Below, piece by piece: positions 12,292 to 23,566 of a stretch of 64,000 nucleotides of DNA. The DNA lies in the NCBI RefSeq assembly GCF_018873765.1, contig NC_057925.1, positions 50,046,010 to 50,110,009 of the forward strand, given 5' to 3'. Under the pieces are notes generated by a model. The model was not told the origin of the DNA and made no database searches. It saw only the letters and a list, made by a program, of their open reading frames with translations. Source of the stretch: Telopea speciosissima (Eukaryota; Streptophyta; Magnoliopsida; Proteales; Proteaceae). The position numbers were made by a program, and so were the translations under genes. Within the stretch, counting starts at the first letter, position 1; each line of letters starts with the position of its first letter.

Positions 12292-13020
12292 GGCCTGATT
12301 TGGTATGATTTTTATTTCAATTTTGGATTGATTTCTTGAAATAGTCAACAAATATATTTTTGATCAAAAAATTGAAATTGTTTTGGTTGTATCAATATGA
12401 AATATTTCAAGAATAAAAAAATCCATTTGATAGTTCAAATTCTATGAATAGATTCTCTATATTTCTTTGGGAAGGATGGTGGTGGTGGTGGTGGCGGCGG
12501 GGTAGTGGTGGTGGTGACGGTGGTGGCAGGGTAGTGGTGACGTGGAAGTAGTGGGGGTGGTGGCGGTAGCGATGGCAATGGTGGTGGTGGAGGCAGTAGT
12601 GGTGACAGCGGCAGTGGTGGCGGTGGTGGTGATGGCAGGATAGTGGTGGTGGTAGCGGGGTTGTGGTGGTGGTGGTAACAGGGTAGTAGTGGTGGTAGTG
12701 GTGGTGGTGGCGGTGGCAATTGTGGGAGTGGGGTGATGGTGGTGGCAATGGTGGGAGTGGGGTAGTGATGGTGAGACCATTAGGAGAAGAAGGGTGGTGT
12801 TTTATTTTTAACATGAAATTACTACTTTGCCCATGAAATTAACCATGTGTTCATTTAAGAGCAAGAGTGCTAAATCAAATGAAATAGAAATTCTGAAACA
12901 GCTCCTCAGCTATTTCAGAATTTCTATTTCACTGAAATAAGGTACAAAAATCAAACCAAATAATTTCAAAAATAGAAATCACCCATTGAAATTGAAATAG
13001 AAATCATACCAAATCAGGCC
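12292..13020. mobile_element. PIF/Harbinger-like MITE with (GGT)n core, copy 1
   Basis: Terminal inverted repeats begin GGCCTGATTTGGTATGATTT and end with the reverse complement (…CCAAATCAGGCC). Flanks are TAA on both sides (12289-12291, 13021-13023), the 3-bp duplication expected for PIF/Harbinger elements. The interior 12475-12775 is an impure GGT/GGTGGC trinucleotide tract, which creates three overlapping His/Pro/Thr-rich frames on the minus strand that I do not regard as genes. Second copy at 16826-17415. Confidence 0.75.
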
Positions 13021-13987
13021 TAAATTATACGGTTTCAATTTTGAAACCATAATCAAACTATTTATTGAACGGTTTCATAGTTTCAGTTTAAATGGTTTGG
13101 TTCGATTTCAATAAATGATCTCCGTTTGCTTTTAGTACATTTATGTACATCTAAGAATGTTAAATAATTCTGGTTCACGTTTATAAACTGTCTAATTAAA
13201 CGATAACTTTTCCATTTATTAATATGTTTTACGATTTCAGTTTAAATGATTTGGATTTAATTTTAACACCCTGTGGGGATTTTTTCGAAAATAACAAAAT
13301 CTAGACACACAAGTATGGGTAAATATAGACCTCACATGCAACCGTACAAGAGTCATAGACATTTCCTCAAAACTGTTTTGGAGTTCCAGCGACGTGAGAA
13401 TGACTTGAAGCTCTACGTCCACGTGAAATCCAGGGGTCATGCTTCCGAAAGTTCCAAGCAATTTCTATGGTCCCCTGGCCTTAGAACCGGCCACGTCAGA
13501 AGATTCCACTTTATATACGACACCTAGTCACCGACCCAACTCTCTTAAGTCTTCAAGTTTAACGGTTAAAATCTCTTTTCCACAAATCACATTCCACCAT
13601 TGACATATACTGCCCCCACATGTCCCCATGAACTACAATATTACCCCTCTGGTTCTCTCTTACGAGTGATCCCCACAAACACCACCTTTCTTTGTTTTCT
13701 TTTAGAGAGAGAAAAGTGTTGGGCATGCAGCTTGTGAATTAAGAAGTGATCTGCATGGACGGTTCTGATTCGCCAGCAAAAGTTGATATTCCATACACGC
13801 AAGCATTGCACGAAGAGATGGATGGCAGTTCTGTTATTTCCAATCATAATATTGGCATTTCTTTTGGTTTTGGTTTTGCTTTTGTACCGAACCCGATTCC
13901 ACTCTCCACTCCATCATCCTTAGCCCTTACGCCTTCGAGCACATACAAAACGAATACTGAAGAGTCTTATTCTCTTCACAGAAAACC
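13021..13987. other. Upstream region of the aspartic protease gene
   Basis: Contains short AT-rich repeats to about 13260, then unique sequence. A TTATATAC at 13511-13518 is a possible TATA box about 470 bp before the start codon. Several upstream ATGs exist (for instance 13746 and 13754); whether they lie in the transcript depends on the unknown start site. Confidence 0.35.
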
Positions 13988-15394
13988 ATGGCTTCTTCTT
14001 CTTGTCTCTCTTGGCTCATCTCTTTCTTCTCTCTGCTCTCTCTTCTCTCCTCCGTTTCTTCGTTAGCAGATAGCAAATCTACCACTCTAACAATCTCTCT
14101 CACACAATTCAACAAGAAACCCTCCGCAGATCCATGGCAGAAGCTCACCCACCTCGCTTCCGCCTCCTTAATCAGAGCCCGACACCTAAAGAACCCTCAA
14201 GGTTCTGTTCTCTCTAAAACCCCTCTTTTCCCTCACAGCTATGGAGGATACTCCATTTCCCTCAGCTTCGGTACTCCACCTCAGACCGTCCCCTTCGTCA
14301 TGGACACAGGTAGTGATCTGGTCTGGTTCCCTTGTACCCACCGTTATACCTGCAGGAACTGTTCTTTTGCAAACCAGAACCCCTCAAGCATCCCAACTTT
14401 CATCCCCAAATTGTCATCTTCCGCCAAGATTGTAGGGTGCGAAAATCCAAAATGCAGTTGGCTTCACAACTCTGACGTTCAATCGAGATGCAGTGGTTGC
14501 GAACCGAATTCGAGAAATTGTTCACAGATCTGCCCTCCTTACATAATTACCTACGGTTCCGGATCAACTGGTGGTATTCTACTCTCTGAAACCCTCGATT
14601 TTCCAGAGAAGAAGGTACCTAATTTCATCGTCGGATGCTCTGTTTTCTCCACACGTCAACCCTCTGGAATAGCCGGATTCGGGCGAGGCCCATCGTCGAT
14701 ACCGTCGCAGCTTCTCATAAAGAAGTTCTCTTACTGTCTCCTCTCCCACCGTTTCGACGACACCAGGGAAAACAGTTTACTCGTCTTAAATGATAACTCA
14801 GGTTCCGGCAACAATAAGACCGGCGGTGTCACCTACACACCATTCGTGAAGAACCCAGTCACCGGAAGACCTGCATTCTCAGTCTACTACTACATCGGCC
14901 TGAGGAAAATCACCGTCGGAGGAAAAAAAGTGAAGATTCCTTACAACTATCTCTCACTAGGATCTGACGGTAATGGCGGAACGATCATAGATTCAGGGTC
15001 GACGTTTACGTTCATGGAGAAACGAGTGTTTGATTTGGTGGCACAAGAGTTTGAGAACCAAGTGAAGAGTTATAAGAGAGCTCTGAACATGGAATCGGTC
15101 ACTGGGTTGCGACCCTGTTTCGATATATCGGAAACAAAGGATGTGTCGTTACCGGAACTGGTTTTTTACTTCAAGGGTGGAGCAAAGATGGCTTTGCCGG
15201 TAGCGAATTATTACTCGCTTTTCGGAAACACTGGGGTTGTGTGTATGACTTTGGTAACGGAGGACCTCGTCAGACCCGAAATATCGGGTGGACCGACTAT
15301 TATTTTGGGGAATTATCAGCAGCAGAATTTTTATGTTGAGTATGATTTGGAGAACGAGAGATTTGGGTTTCGGCAGCAGAGTTGCGGCAAGTGA
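13988..15394 (+). CDS. Nepenthesin/TAXi-type pepsin-like aspartic protease (A1 family)
   Basis: Single-exon gene, 468 aa, probably secreted or vacuolar. The ATG is in a strong plant context (aaaaccATGGCT). Residues 1 to about 27 form a hydrophobic signal peptide rich in Leu/Ser. The TAXi-N half begins near residue 87 (GGYSISLSFGTPPQ) with the first catalytic motif DTGSDLVW at D106; the second, IIDSGSTFTFM, has its aspartate at D335. A cysteine-rich insert follows the first motif (residues about 116-182: CT, C, C, CENPKCSW, C, C, C, C), typical of nepenthesin-like enzymes. The C-terminal IILGNYQQQNFYVEYDLE motif closes the TAXi-C half. By eye closest to the Arabidopsis At4g16563-type probable aspartyl proteases. 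Both catalytic residues are present, so activity is expected; substrate unknown. No near neighbour suggests a pathway. Confidence 0.95.
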   Translation: MASSSCLSWLISFFSLLSLLSSVSSLADSKSTTLTISLTQFNKKPSADPWQKLTHLASASLIRARHLKNPQGSVLSKTPLFPHSYGGYSISLSFGTPPQTVPFVMDTGSDLVWFPCTHRYTCRNCSFANQNPSSIPTFIPKLSSSAKIVGCENPKCSWLHNSDVQSRCSGCEPNSRNCSQICPPYIITYGSGSTGGILLSETLDFPEKKVPNFIVGCSVFSTRQPSGIAGFGRGPSSIPSQLLIKKFSYCLLSHRFDDTRENSLLVLNDNSGSGNNKTGGVTYTPFVKNPVTGRPAFSVYYYIGLRKITVGGKKVKIPYNYLSLGSDGNGGTIIDSGSTFTFMEKRVFDLVAQEFENQVKSYKRALNMESVTGLRPCFDISETKDVSLPELVFYFKGGAKMALPVANYYSLFGNTGVVCMTLVTEDLVRPEISGGPTIILGNYQQQNFYVEYDLENERFGFRQQSCGK

Positions 15395-15800
15395 TACGGG
15401 ATTGTAGCGTATCGGTTACTAAGTCTTGAGTCTTGAGTCTTGAGTCTTGACTACCCACACTTTGTTCGTTAGTGTCAACGAAATCATAACGGGTTGTTAT
15501 TTGATTTGATTTGATTGACCCGGTAGAATGAAAAATTTGGTATTTTATTAAAAAGAAACTTTTAAGGGTTATGATTATGGAAAATGATTACTAGCTTTCC
15601 GGGGAGAAGATTTTTGATATTTTCTTTCCCCCAACCCCTCCCCTTTTTTTTATTAGGTGAAGCTAAAAGGATTTGGCATTTTGGGTTGGAGTATGGAAAA
15701 GGAACAAAGCCTAAGCCTATATGTTGATTCTTTGTAGAACCTAGATCATGATTTGGTATAAATGGTCACGCTTCCTTCATTTCCAAGTAACACACACTTT
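15395..15800. other. 3' flank of the protease gene
   Basis: Contains a GTCTTGA heptamer repeated four times at about 15421-15450, just 30 bp after the stop codon. AT-rich downstream sequence probably includes the 3' UTR and polyadenylation site; no other gene seen. Confidence 0.4.
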
Positions 15801-16392
15801 TGGAGAGACCTTAATTATGTTGTTAATTGGAATAGCTTGGTTGGTTGTTGAATCACGTCATTCACATCCTTGGATGCTACATAATATTTCTCCTGTTCTT
15901 ATATCCATGCTATCTCAGAGTGTCTCCCCTCATTTGGGGATTGGACTCCTCTCATTGGAGGGCATCGTCCAATGAGGCATTCAACAGCTGATTTTATGCA
16001 TTGTTCAGGATATTAAATATCTCTCCACTTGCGATAGGAATTATTCTTTTTCATATATTTTTAGGGAGAGTAACAGCATGGTGGACTTCCTGATTAAGAA
16101 GAATTTAACTCATCTCCACGGAGGCGTGCGCCCAGGGTGCTATCAACGGTTGAGATGTGTTGCACACATTTCGATGCACGTCTAAGGATGTATGCGACAC
16201 AACCCAACGGCTGGCAACGCCCTGACAGTTTTCTGCTCCCTGGAAACGATCCTAATCCGATTAGAAAGGCCTTGTCTTGTGCGTGTGAGACATCGTTGTC
16301 GTTATCCACTACTCGACTGTCTGTTATTTATCATTCAGATACCTTGTGCAAGACACACATGAATAAATAGTCTTTCTTCTTACCAACAAAAA
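15800..16392 (+). pseudogene. Degenerate LINE 3' end (RNase H remnant) with short A tail
   Basis: A frame near 15820 reads AWLVVES, and near 16050-16105 FRESNSMVDFLIKKN, resembling the strand and C-terminal helix (REAN..AD.LAK) of the RNase H domain at the end of plant L1-like ORF2. The sequence ends in ATGAATAAATAGTC...ACCAACAAAAAAA at about 16383-16392, a LINE-like tail. Frames are broken and the piece between 16115 and 16350 is unrelated. Tentative. Confidence 0.4.
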
Positions 16393-16825
16393 AATATATA
16401 TTTATCCACAATAAAAATATGTATTTATCCTATATATCTGGATCATGTCATTGATCTAATGAAACCATGGTTTGGTACGAATGTGGGGTAAAACAGTGCA
16501 AATTTTTTTAAAAGAAAATCAAGGTCAAACTGTCCTATACAGGCTTGTCCGTGCTGCTTGGTATCGGTATTGTATCAATTTTGAAAGTGATCAAAATTCC
16601 CTAATATCTCGTTCTCCAAATCACACACAAAGAACGGAAGAAAAAATAAAATAAATTCCAAGTTATTTGTAATAATTGTGGAGGAAAAAAAATATTTCAA
16701 ACTAAACTATATGTGCATTATTTGTAGACTCCGAATTTTCAAATCCCTAAATTAATATTGAGTCCAAATTTAGATCACATTATTTGTTACTTTGTTAGCA
16801 ATTGTCCGAGCGTATACAATTGTGA

Positions 16826-17415
16826 GGCCTGATTTGGAATGATTTCTATTTCAATTTCATGTGAAGATTTCTATTTCAGAAATTGTTCGATTTAATTATT
16901 GTACCTTATTTTCGTGAAATAGAAATTCTGAAATAGCTGTAGAGTTGTTTCAATTTTTAAATTAAAATTGATTTCACTCTTACTATTTAATGACTACATG
17001 ATTAATTGGATAGAAAAAGTAGTAATTTTATGTTAAAAATAAAACACCACTCTTCCTCTCCAGAAGGTAGCACCACCATTGCCACTACTACCACCAACAC
17101 CACCACCGCCACCACTACCACCATCGCAACTGCCACCACCCCTTCTCGGCCCATCCTGTCCCCACCCTTGCCACCACCATCTCGTCACCACTGTCCCTTC
17201 TCAACCCCACCCTTCCCACCATCACCCTCCTCTCCCAAAGAAATATAGAATATTTTTTCTTAGAAATTGATGAACTACCAAATGGATTTCTTATTCTCGA
17301 AATATTTCAGATTGATGCAACCATAACAACTTTATTATCTTAACCAAAATTCTATTTACTGACTATTTCATGAAATCAATCCAAAATTGAAATAGAAATC
17401 ATACCAAATCTGGCC
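16826..17415. mobile_element. PIF/Harbinger-like MITE with (ACC)n core, copy 2 (reverse orientation)
   Basis: Begins GGCCTGATTTGGAATGATTT and ends with CCAAATCTGGCC; flanks are TGA on both sides (16823-16825, 17416-17418). The core 17068-17235 is an ACC/CCA tract, the reverse complement of the GGT tract in copy 1, and adjoining sequence (TTATGTTAAAAATAAAACACC) matches copy 1 inverted. The Thr/Pro-rich frames here are not genes. Confidence 0.75.
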
Positions 17416-17990
17416 TGAATATTTTGGTAGAAATCGCACATGATTTAAGGGGTTGATTTTCAAGTCTAGTTAAATGGGATGGGACTCGCTTATACAATCA
17501 ACCTGATTCTGATCCCAATTGGACGTTAAAGGAAATTGAAACACTTCACTGGGGTGGGTAGCAGGGCTTTAGGAATCCGTATCGGATATGAGATTGGTCT
17601 TGATCGATATCAATCCGGATTGCCCCGCATCGGTTTGGATCAGACATATTTAAACTTGGTTTCCATTCAAAAAAACGGGTTTTTAAATTTTTTATTCTTG
17701 TCCGTACCAATCCACCTCTGCAAAATCGCTCTTGGATCAAGTTCGGAGACCACAAATACCGATACACATCGAGTGATTCCACTGATCCGATACTGATCCC
17801 TAAAACCATGGTGGGGATGGGGAATTACTCGATACTGCCCCATGTTGTTTCACCGATAAGGTATCCGTACGATATCGGGATCGGTGGCTAGCGATACCGA
17901 TATCTCAAACCATGCTCACCATTCGCCCATTGGGAAGAGACATGTTCTCCAGTCTCCACTATTCACGCTAAGATAAGAAGACTTGTCTCC
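17416..17990. repeat. Fragment of the GATCGGTATCGG repeat family
   Basis: From about 17545 to 17910 the sequence is dominated by GATCGATATC, CGATACCGAT and ATCGG motifs and contains AAAACCATGG (17803) and CTCAAACCATG (17905) boundaries. The same family appears at about 9885, 18655, 20190-20490, 21050-21395 and 41342-41815. No coding capacity; class unknown. Confidence 0.5.
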
Positions 17991-18169
17991 GGGTTTTACA
18001 AAATGCAATAAAAGACTCGTTTCTCTTTTTTTGGTTTTTGGTAAGTAAAGACTCGTCTCTCTCAAATCATGTGCTGGGTTTTACAAAATGCAATAAAAGA
18101 TTCGTTTCTCTTTTTTTGGTTTTTGGTAAGTAAAGACTCGTCTCTCTCAAATCATGTGCGGGGTTTTAC
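17991..18169. repeat. 85-bp tandem duplication
   Basis: The unit starts GGGTTTTACAAAATGCAATA at 17991, recurs at 18076 and a third partial unit starts at 18161 (GGGTTTTACTAAATGC). The two full units differ at only about two positions, pointing to a recent duplication. Confidence 0.9.
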
Positions 18170-21100
18170 TAAATGCTAAAAGGACAGTCTTCATGAAAGC
18201 AAGCACGCTTGTATCCCCTGAGCCTCATCTGATAATGTCCGGCATTAATCTATTATCCTAATCAGTAAAATTTTGAACCATGTAATAATATTAGTAATTT
18301 AGTATATTAAAAAAATATATATATCTGAATTACTAATTTTTAAATTACCAAAAAAAAAAACTGACTTTTAGGCATGTATTAATTCCTTTTAAGTATGTTC
18401 TCTGCCAAAAAAAAAAAAAAAAATGATATCAATGATATGTATTGGTATCATATCGTTATCAGTCATAGCTAATACTAATATGAATTGATCGAACCAGGTA
18501 ATCTGAAAGAATTAATTATTCTTTCTATGAGTTTAGTGTTTCAAAGCGACGCATAAGTACACCATTCAAGACAAAGCATAACACTTGACGGTTATTCTGG
18601 ACGTCCTCTGCTTATTTGCCTAGCTATAATTATTTAGGCTCTGGCTGATTGATACCATGGTTTGAGAAATTGGTATCGAATTGGTAGGATCAGTCGATTC
18701 GTATTAATATTGGTGGAGATCGATATCAATTCCTGGTCAATTCCATTTCCAATCGATTAATACAAACCAATGGTAAAATTGTAAATAAAAATAATTTTTA
18801 AAAAAAAAACAGGGATAGATTCTACAATTATGTTATTTTGATCATAGTTGGAAAATGAGGTTTTGACAGCTCAGGTGATTTACCCACGAATTAGAAAAAC
18901 ATGAACCCAAGGCATGAGTCATGAAGACTCACCTAGGTTTAAAAAATGAACAGACCAGGTTCGAATCAGTCCAAGTTTTCATTGTCTCGGTTTTTTTGAC
19001 CGAGTCATGTGAAACTCACCGAATCTAATTTTTTTATTGGACCATATACTATTCATAAACCGTAATTTTAGTTTACAACTAAATAAAACCTTAGATTTTT
19101 TTGTTTGTTAGTCTTCAATATTAGCCCCTTTTTTTCTTCACCTGCGAAGCAACTATAACCTCACTCCCTCATCACTCGTATACAAGGAGAAGAATGAAGA
19201 TATTCAAGAAGATACTAAAAAAAAAAGGCAAGGGAGCGCTACCTGGTTGAATGACCCCTATGCCAGAGCGGGAGCCAATGGGAGCATGTGCGTAAGCATA
19301 TCAGGGGTGGGATTTCCACCCCATCATGGGGGTGGGGCAATCATTTTGTGCCCTCCTGTGTCTAGGCGCCGGGCCACACAACCAGAAAGCATTCTTTTTC
19401 ACTAAAAAAAGAAAAAAAAAGAAAAAGAAAAGACTTATCAAGATATCATATATAAGTGGACAAGTGGAACAAGCTCATTTGGATTTGGGTTACTCTAAAA
19501 TATTGATTGTTAAGTGGAGATGGATTCTTCTTTGTTTTCTTTTTGGTGTTTGATTTGATGAATGTGATGTTGAACCTTAGGCATAAGGAAGATTGCACTT
19601 TAATTAGTTTTCTTAAATGAGGGGGTTAGACCCTCAAAGGTTCTTTTCTTATTAAAGATTCAATTAGGTGGGCTGAAGTATGAGATTGAATTATGTGCAT
19701 TACTTTTGTTTGTTTTTTCTGTTGTAATGGATCATCCACTTGCCTTCCTTTAAATTTAATTGGGTGGAGAATTAGGGTTGCAAAGTGTAATGGTGGTTGG
19801 CTGGTTGCACCATCCATGATTTTTGTGTAAGTAGAGGAAAACAATAAAAGGAAAAAGAAGAGAAAAGAGAGCAGTGTTTGAGAATGACAGATTTGGATTA
19901 GTGATTGTCTGAGTGAGCTTGTGGTTGTGGTGGAGATAGAAAGCCATGTGATGTTTGGTGCTTGACAAGAACATTCCAAGACAGCATTATCTATAGATTA
20001 CCCTCCTTCACTCACTCTTACGCACCAGCTGTGGAAGCATCCATGAATCATTGAATCTACTTCAAAGAGTGACATGAGCTGAAAAGGAAAGAAACCCCAT
20101 CAATTGGGTCTATAGATCCCACTCCTGCTTCTTCTTTTTCTAATAGCTGTAGTTTGTTAGTTAGGGATGGCATCTTGGTTCTTCATTCAAATCCGGTCTA
20201 AGGTAAGGAAGTCAATCGGTACGGTTCAGTACGAAACACTATATATATATCTCATACCGATACTATATCAAATACCAATTCGATATAGGTATCTCATACC
20301 GATATCGTATCAAATTGATTCGGCATTATTTAATACGGTAGAGGTATGATATGGTGTATTTTCAGTAATATGTCCATACCGATATCGTATTGAATATCGA
20401 TTCGGTACAGGTATCTCATACTGAATTTATTCGGTTCGGTTTGATATAGATAATTTGGTACATAAATGGTATTAATATACGGTACTCGATACACTAAGGG
20501 TGTCAATTTAGAATTGAATTGAAAATCGGAACCGAAACAAACCGTTCATAATTGAATTGATTTAAATTGAATCTGTTTGCTTTTGAAAATTGAAATTTCA
20601 TTTGGTTCAGTTTTGGTTTTAGATTAAAAATCATCAAATTTGAACCGAATAAAGTATAGCCCATATAAATCAACCCGAAACAAACCTAATTCATGCTAGA
20701 TCCTAAAAGGTTAAAACGTGAGTTCTAAAATTTCAGGTTTCACTTCAGCTCTTCCGCCTTTGTCTTCGACTATCAGCTCTCCTCACTTCTCTTTTGCAGT
20801 ACTGCACTTCTTCTCAGTTTCTTTTTTCGATGCCTCGCTTCTTCAAAGACAATACAATACATCCCCAAGTCTCGTACGAATTGAAGAAGTGAAGCAAGTA
20901 AGTTAAATCGAATTACCGAGATTATAGACAAAACAAATGAAATGAATACAACCGAATAAGATCGAACCGATTCATTTCGATTTGAAATTATGAAATTCGA
21001 TCGTGTGACCTATTGGGACAGAGTGGAATGTCCAAACATTGGTCTCGGGATCGGTCAACGCTGATACCTATCCAGATTGGTCAAAATCGGTAACGAACGG

Positions 21101-22726
21101 TCAAACGTTAGGTAAAAATGGGTTTTTAGGACCGGTTTTGGTATCGGTAAAAAATATTAAAAGACAGTAAAGATGGTAAAAATTATATTAATAAATACAG
21201 AAAAACAAGTCCATCAAAACCCCCCAAAGATAAGTCAAAGACCTAAAAAAATCACACGTATCAGATTGGATCAGGTGATCCAACCGAGTAGACCGATTCA
21301 AGGAGCGATACACTAATACCTGGGTGGATCGGACTGGACCAATATCAATCTAGTCCGATTATTTTTGACTGATCTGATCCAATACCTTAAACCATGCTCC
21401 ACTCTACTAGCATGGTACCAACCGAACAATTAAAAGGAAGACTAACAGGATTGTTGATTTCCTAGGTTGGAAGGCCCTATCTTTTGCGTGTGATAGAGCT
21501 GGCTTCTATCCCATCTTTGGCTCCAAGACATTTGCAAATTGGACGCCTTGACTGTAACTCGCCATGACTCTCAATAAATTGGCCTTTTCACCCCAAAACA
21601 TATGTTCAATAGATCTCTATGAATTATGGGTCCTACAGATACTAACAATTAATACAATATATGTAATCTTCTTGTTGGCTTAAATTTTGGGTTCTAAGAC
21701 ATAGTTAGAAAACTGGGTTTTCACTGGGGTGACTTACTCGAATCGAGTCAAATTTTTGGAAAATCTGGTCAACAATAATGTAAACTAGGTCATGGTAAAA
21801 AGGGCTTTAGCGCTTCAACCCTAACCAAGTAACTCCATGAGCCCCAATTTGAGTAAGGCGCGCGCCAGAACCAAGCAACGGCTAGCGTGCCAAAACAAGC
21901 TGAAAAACTACAGCACGCGCGTTAACGCAACGGTGCTCGTAGATCCGCTTTACTCCGCCCAAGTGCTTGCTGGATTCGCACCCTAGCTGATCGTAGACCA
22001 TCATTGCGCGTTAGTGATCTACAACCAACCTTTTCTTGCTGCTGATCGTAGACCACTCTTTCTCGGTGGTCGAGCTGATTTACCGCTGGCGCCCCTGTTG
22101 AGTTTTGGTTTTCTTGTTGGATGCGCTAGCCGACGAAATTGTGTCATAAACCGTCCGAGCCAAATAAGACTCGGTATTTTTACCCAAGTGAATTTAGTCG
22201 TTTTTTAACTAATCATAAAGTCAATGCACTTGAAAACTAAGTTGAGTAGAATAATAAATTCATATTCTAAAATAGTGAGAAACCCTCAACTCCTTGATTC
22301 CCTTCTCTTTATTCAATGGTATAAACTCAAAATTCATTGATATGTGATTCTTTTATTTATTTATTTTTTTGTTGTTGTTTTTCCCATATTTTTTCTGATC
22401 TTTTACTAATTTATACTTATTTATTTCATTAAAAAATGAGTCACTTGGTTTTTTCCAAATCGAGCAGAAAATCGGTTTTCCAACTATTGTTCTAACAAGT
22501 TTATTAATAATTTGATGGGAGAAGATTTCTCACGCCGCCAATGTGGGGTGGAGGGTAGTGGGGCCACATGGTCAAGAGAGGAGAGAAAAAATAATAAATT
22601 AAACCAATATGGAAGGCGTACAAATACATTAGCTGCGCAGAAAAAGCTTTTTCGTATTTTGATATTAATGGTTCAGACTTCAGATTGTTTAGAATGGTTT
22701 CTACCAAAAAAGAGAAAAAAATTAAG
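18170..22726. other. Gene-poor repeat-rich interval
   Basis: Holds fragments of the ATCGG/CCGAT family (18655-18780, 20190-20490, 21050-21395), an inverted-repeat element at about 19232-19402, and one hAT-like end TAAGGGTGTCAATTT near 20497 without a clear partner. A probable LINE tail region at about 21430-21600 reads like VDFLGWKALSFACDRA. Minus-strand frames at 19626-19979 contain a hydrophobic stretch but no known domain. No gene is supported. Confidence 0.45.
19232..19402. repeat. Diverged foldback element
   Basis: Left arm GCGCTACCTGGTTGAATGACCC pairs with the right arm read in reverse (ATGCTTTCTGGTTGTGTGGCCC). The GGGGTGGGGCAATCATTTTGTGCCCTCC-like interior resembles 35760-35810, so it belongs to the same loose family as 35685-35839 and 23321-23395. 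Confidence 0.5.
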
Positions 22727-22852
22727 GATGTTCTCTATGTCGGGGTGCAAGCTGCGCCTAGATACATGGGAGTGGGAAAAATGATAACCCTGCCCCCTGA
22801 AGGACAGGTCCATATGCCTGGGCGCATGCTGCGCTGCGGCACAGAGAACATC
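22727..22852. repeat. MITE with GATGTTCTCT ends
   Basis: The left end GATGTTCTCT mirrors the right end AGAGAACATC; the inner arms GGTGCAAGCTGCGCC and GGCGCATGCTGCGC also pair loosely. Related to 2109-2250 and 62904-63030. Confidence 0.65.
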
Positions 22853-22935
22853 AGCCCAAACTATAATTAAGAGGAATCACATCATTATAAACTAGAGTAC
22901 GAGGGTAATGTGATTCTACTCCTGCTGTTGGCAGG

Positions 22936-23067
22936 GAGTTGGGATCAGCTACCCACATGGGGAGCAGCAGTGGGGACAGATCCCAACCCTTCATGGGACG
23001 TGGGACCCACACCCCATGGAAGGTTCCTATCTGTCCCCACCGTCCCCAAGTGGGGAGATCCGGACTC
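22936..23067. mobile_element. Mutator-type foldback MITE, 9-bp target duplication (7/9)
   Basis: Arms GAGTTGGGATCAGCTACCCA and (reverse complement of right end) GAGTCCGGATCTCCCCACTT, continuing through TGGGGACAGAT. Flanks GTTGGCAGG (22927-22935) and ATTGGCATG (23068-23076). The same family sits in REC8 intron 7 (28656-28812). Confidence 0.65.
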
Positions 23068-23320
23068 ATTGGCATGAGTATAGGGTGGGTAGCAAATCTC
23101 AGCCCGGCCTGATTAATAAACGGGCTATATAAGGTTTAGCCCATTAACTGCTTGATAATTAAAATTGACTGTTAAATAATGGGCCTTGAACTCCACCCAA
23201 CTTGTACAGTTTGCCCACAGAAACTCGTCTAAAGTCCAAAACCATCTCAACCTGCTTGTTTTATCCACTTAACAAATTTTTAATGTAATTAAATTTAATT
23301 TCTTGGGTAAATAATCCAAT

Positions 23321-23395
23321 GGAGAATGAACGCTACCTGTGTCTAGGCACAAGGGTCATGCACCGCAGGGATGATCAGGTAGCATTCTCGTTCCC
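23321..23395. repeat. Short foldback element (75 bp)
   Basis: GGAGAATGAACGCTACCTG on the left pairs with the right arm, which in reverse complement reads GGGAACGAGAATGCTACCTG. Interior is GTCTAGGCACAAGGGTCATG. Likely a very short MITE. Confidence 0.55.
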
Positions 23396-23412
23396 ATAAT
23401 TAAATTTAGGGC

Positions 23413-23566
23413 AAGAGATCTCTACTTAGTCGCATGGTCTCTACACAAGCGTCTGGACCAATGGGTGAGCACGCCTCGATATCTACCAAGGGGGGCAGCG
23501 GTGTGATCTTATGGTGCCCTATGAGAAGGTGTAGGAAACACCACCAAGTAGAGATCTTTTTCCCTT
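23413..23566. repeat. Foldback element with GAGATCTCTACTT arms, copy 1
   Basis: The arms contain GAGATCTCTACTTAG (left) and AAGTAGAGATC (right). The whole segment is found again in opposite orientation at 63420-63572, with shared inner blocks GGTGTTTCCTACACC, CAATGGGTGAGC and GGTCTCTACACAAGCGTCT. Confidence 0.65.

Noticed and set aside
12407..12814. Three overlapping minus-strand ORFs of 94-135 codons rich in His, Pro and Thr
   Set aside because: They are the three translations of a GGT-rich triplet tract inside a PIF/Harbinger-like MITE; a reverse-oriented copy at 16826-17415 gives the same kind of frame.
13746..14066. ORF of 106 codons overlapping the protease start in another frame
   Set aside because: Shadow of the protease leader and coding region; the protease frame has a signal peptide and full domain set. 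It may contain upstream ATGs but not a gene.
19626..19979. Minus-strand 117-codon ORF and an overlapping 72-codon ORF with a hydrophobic stretch, considered as a small secreted peptide gene
   Set aside because: No known peptide motif (CLE, IDA, CEP, PSK, DVL) in any frame, no clear start context and no supporting neighbouring exon.
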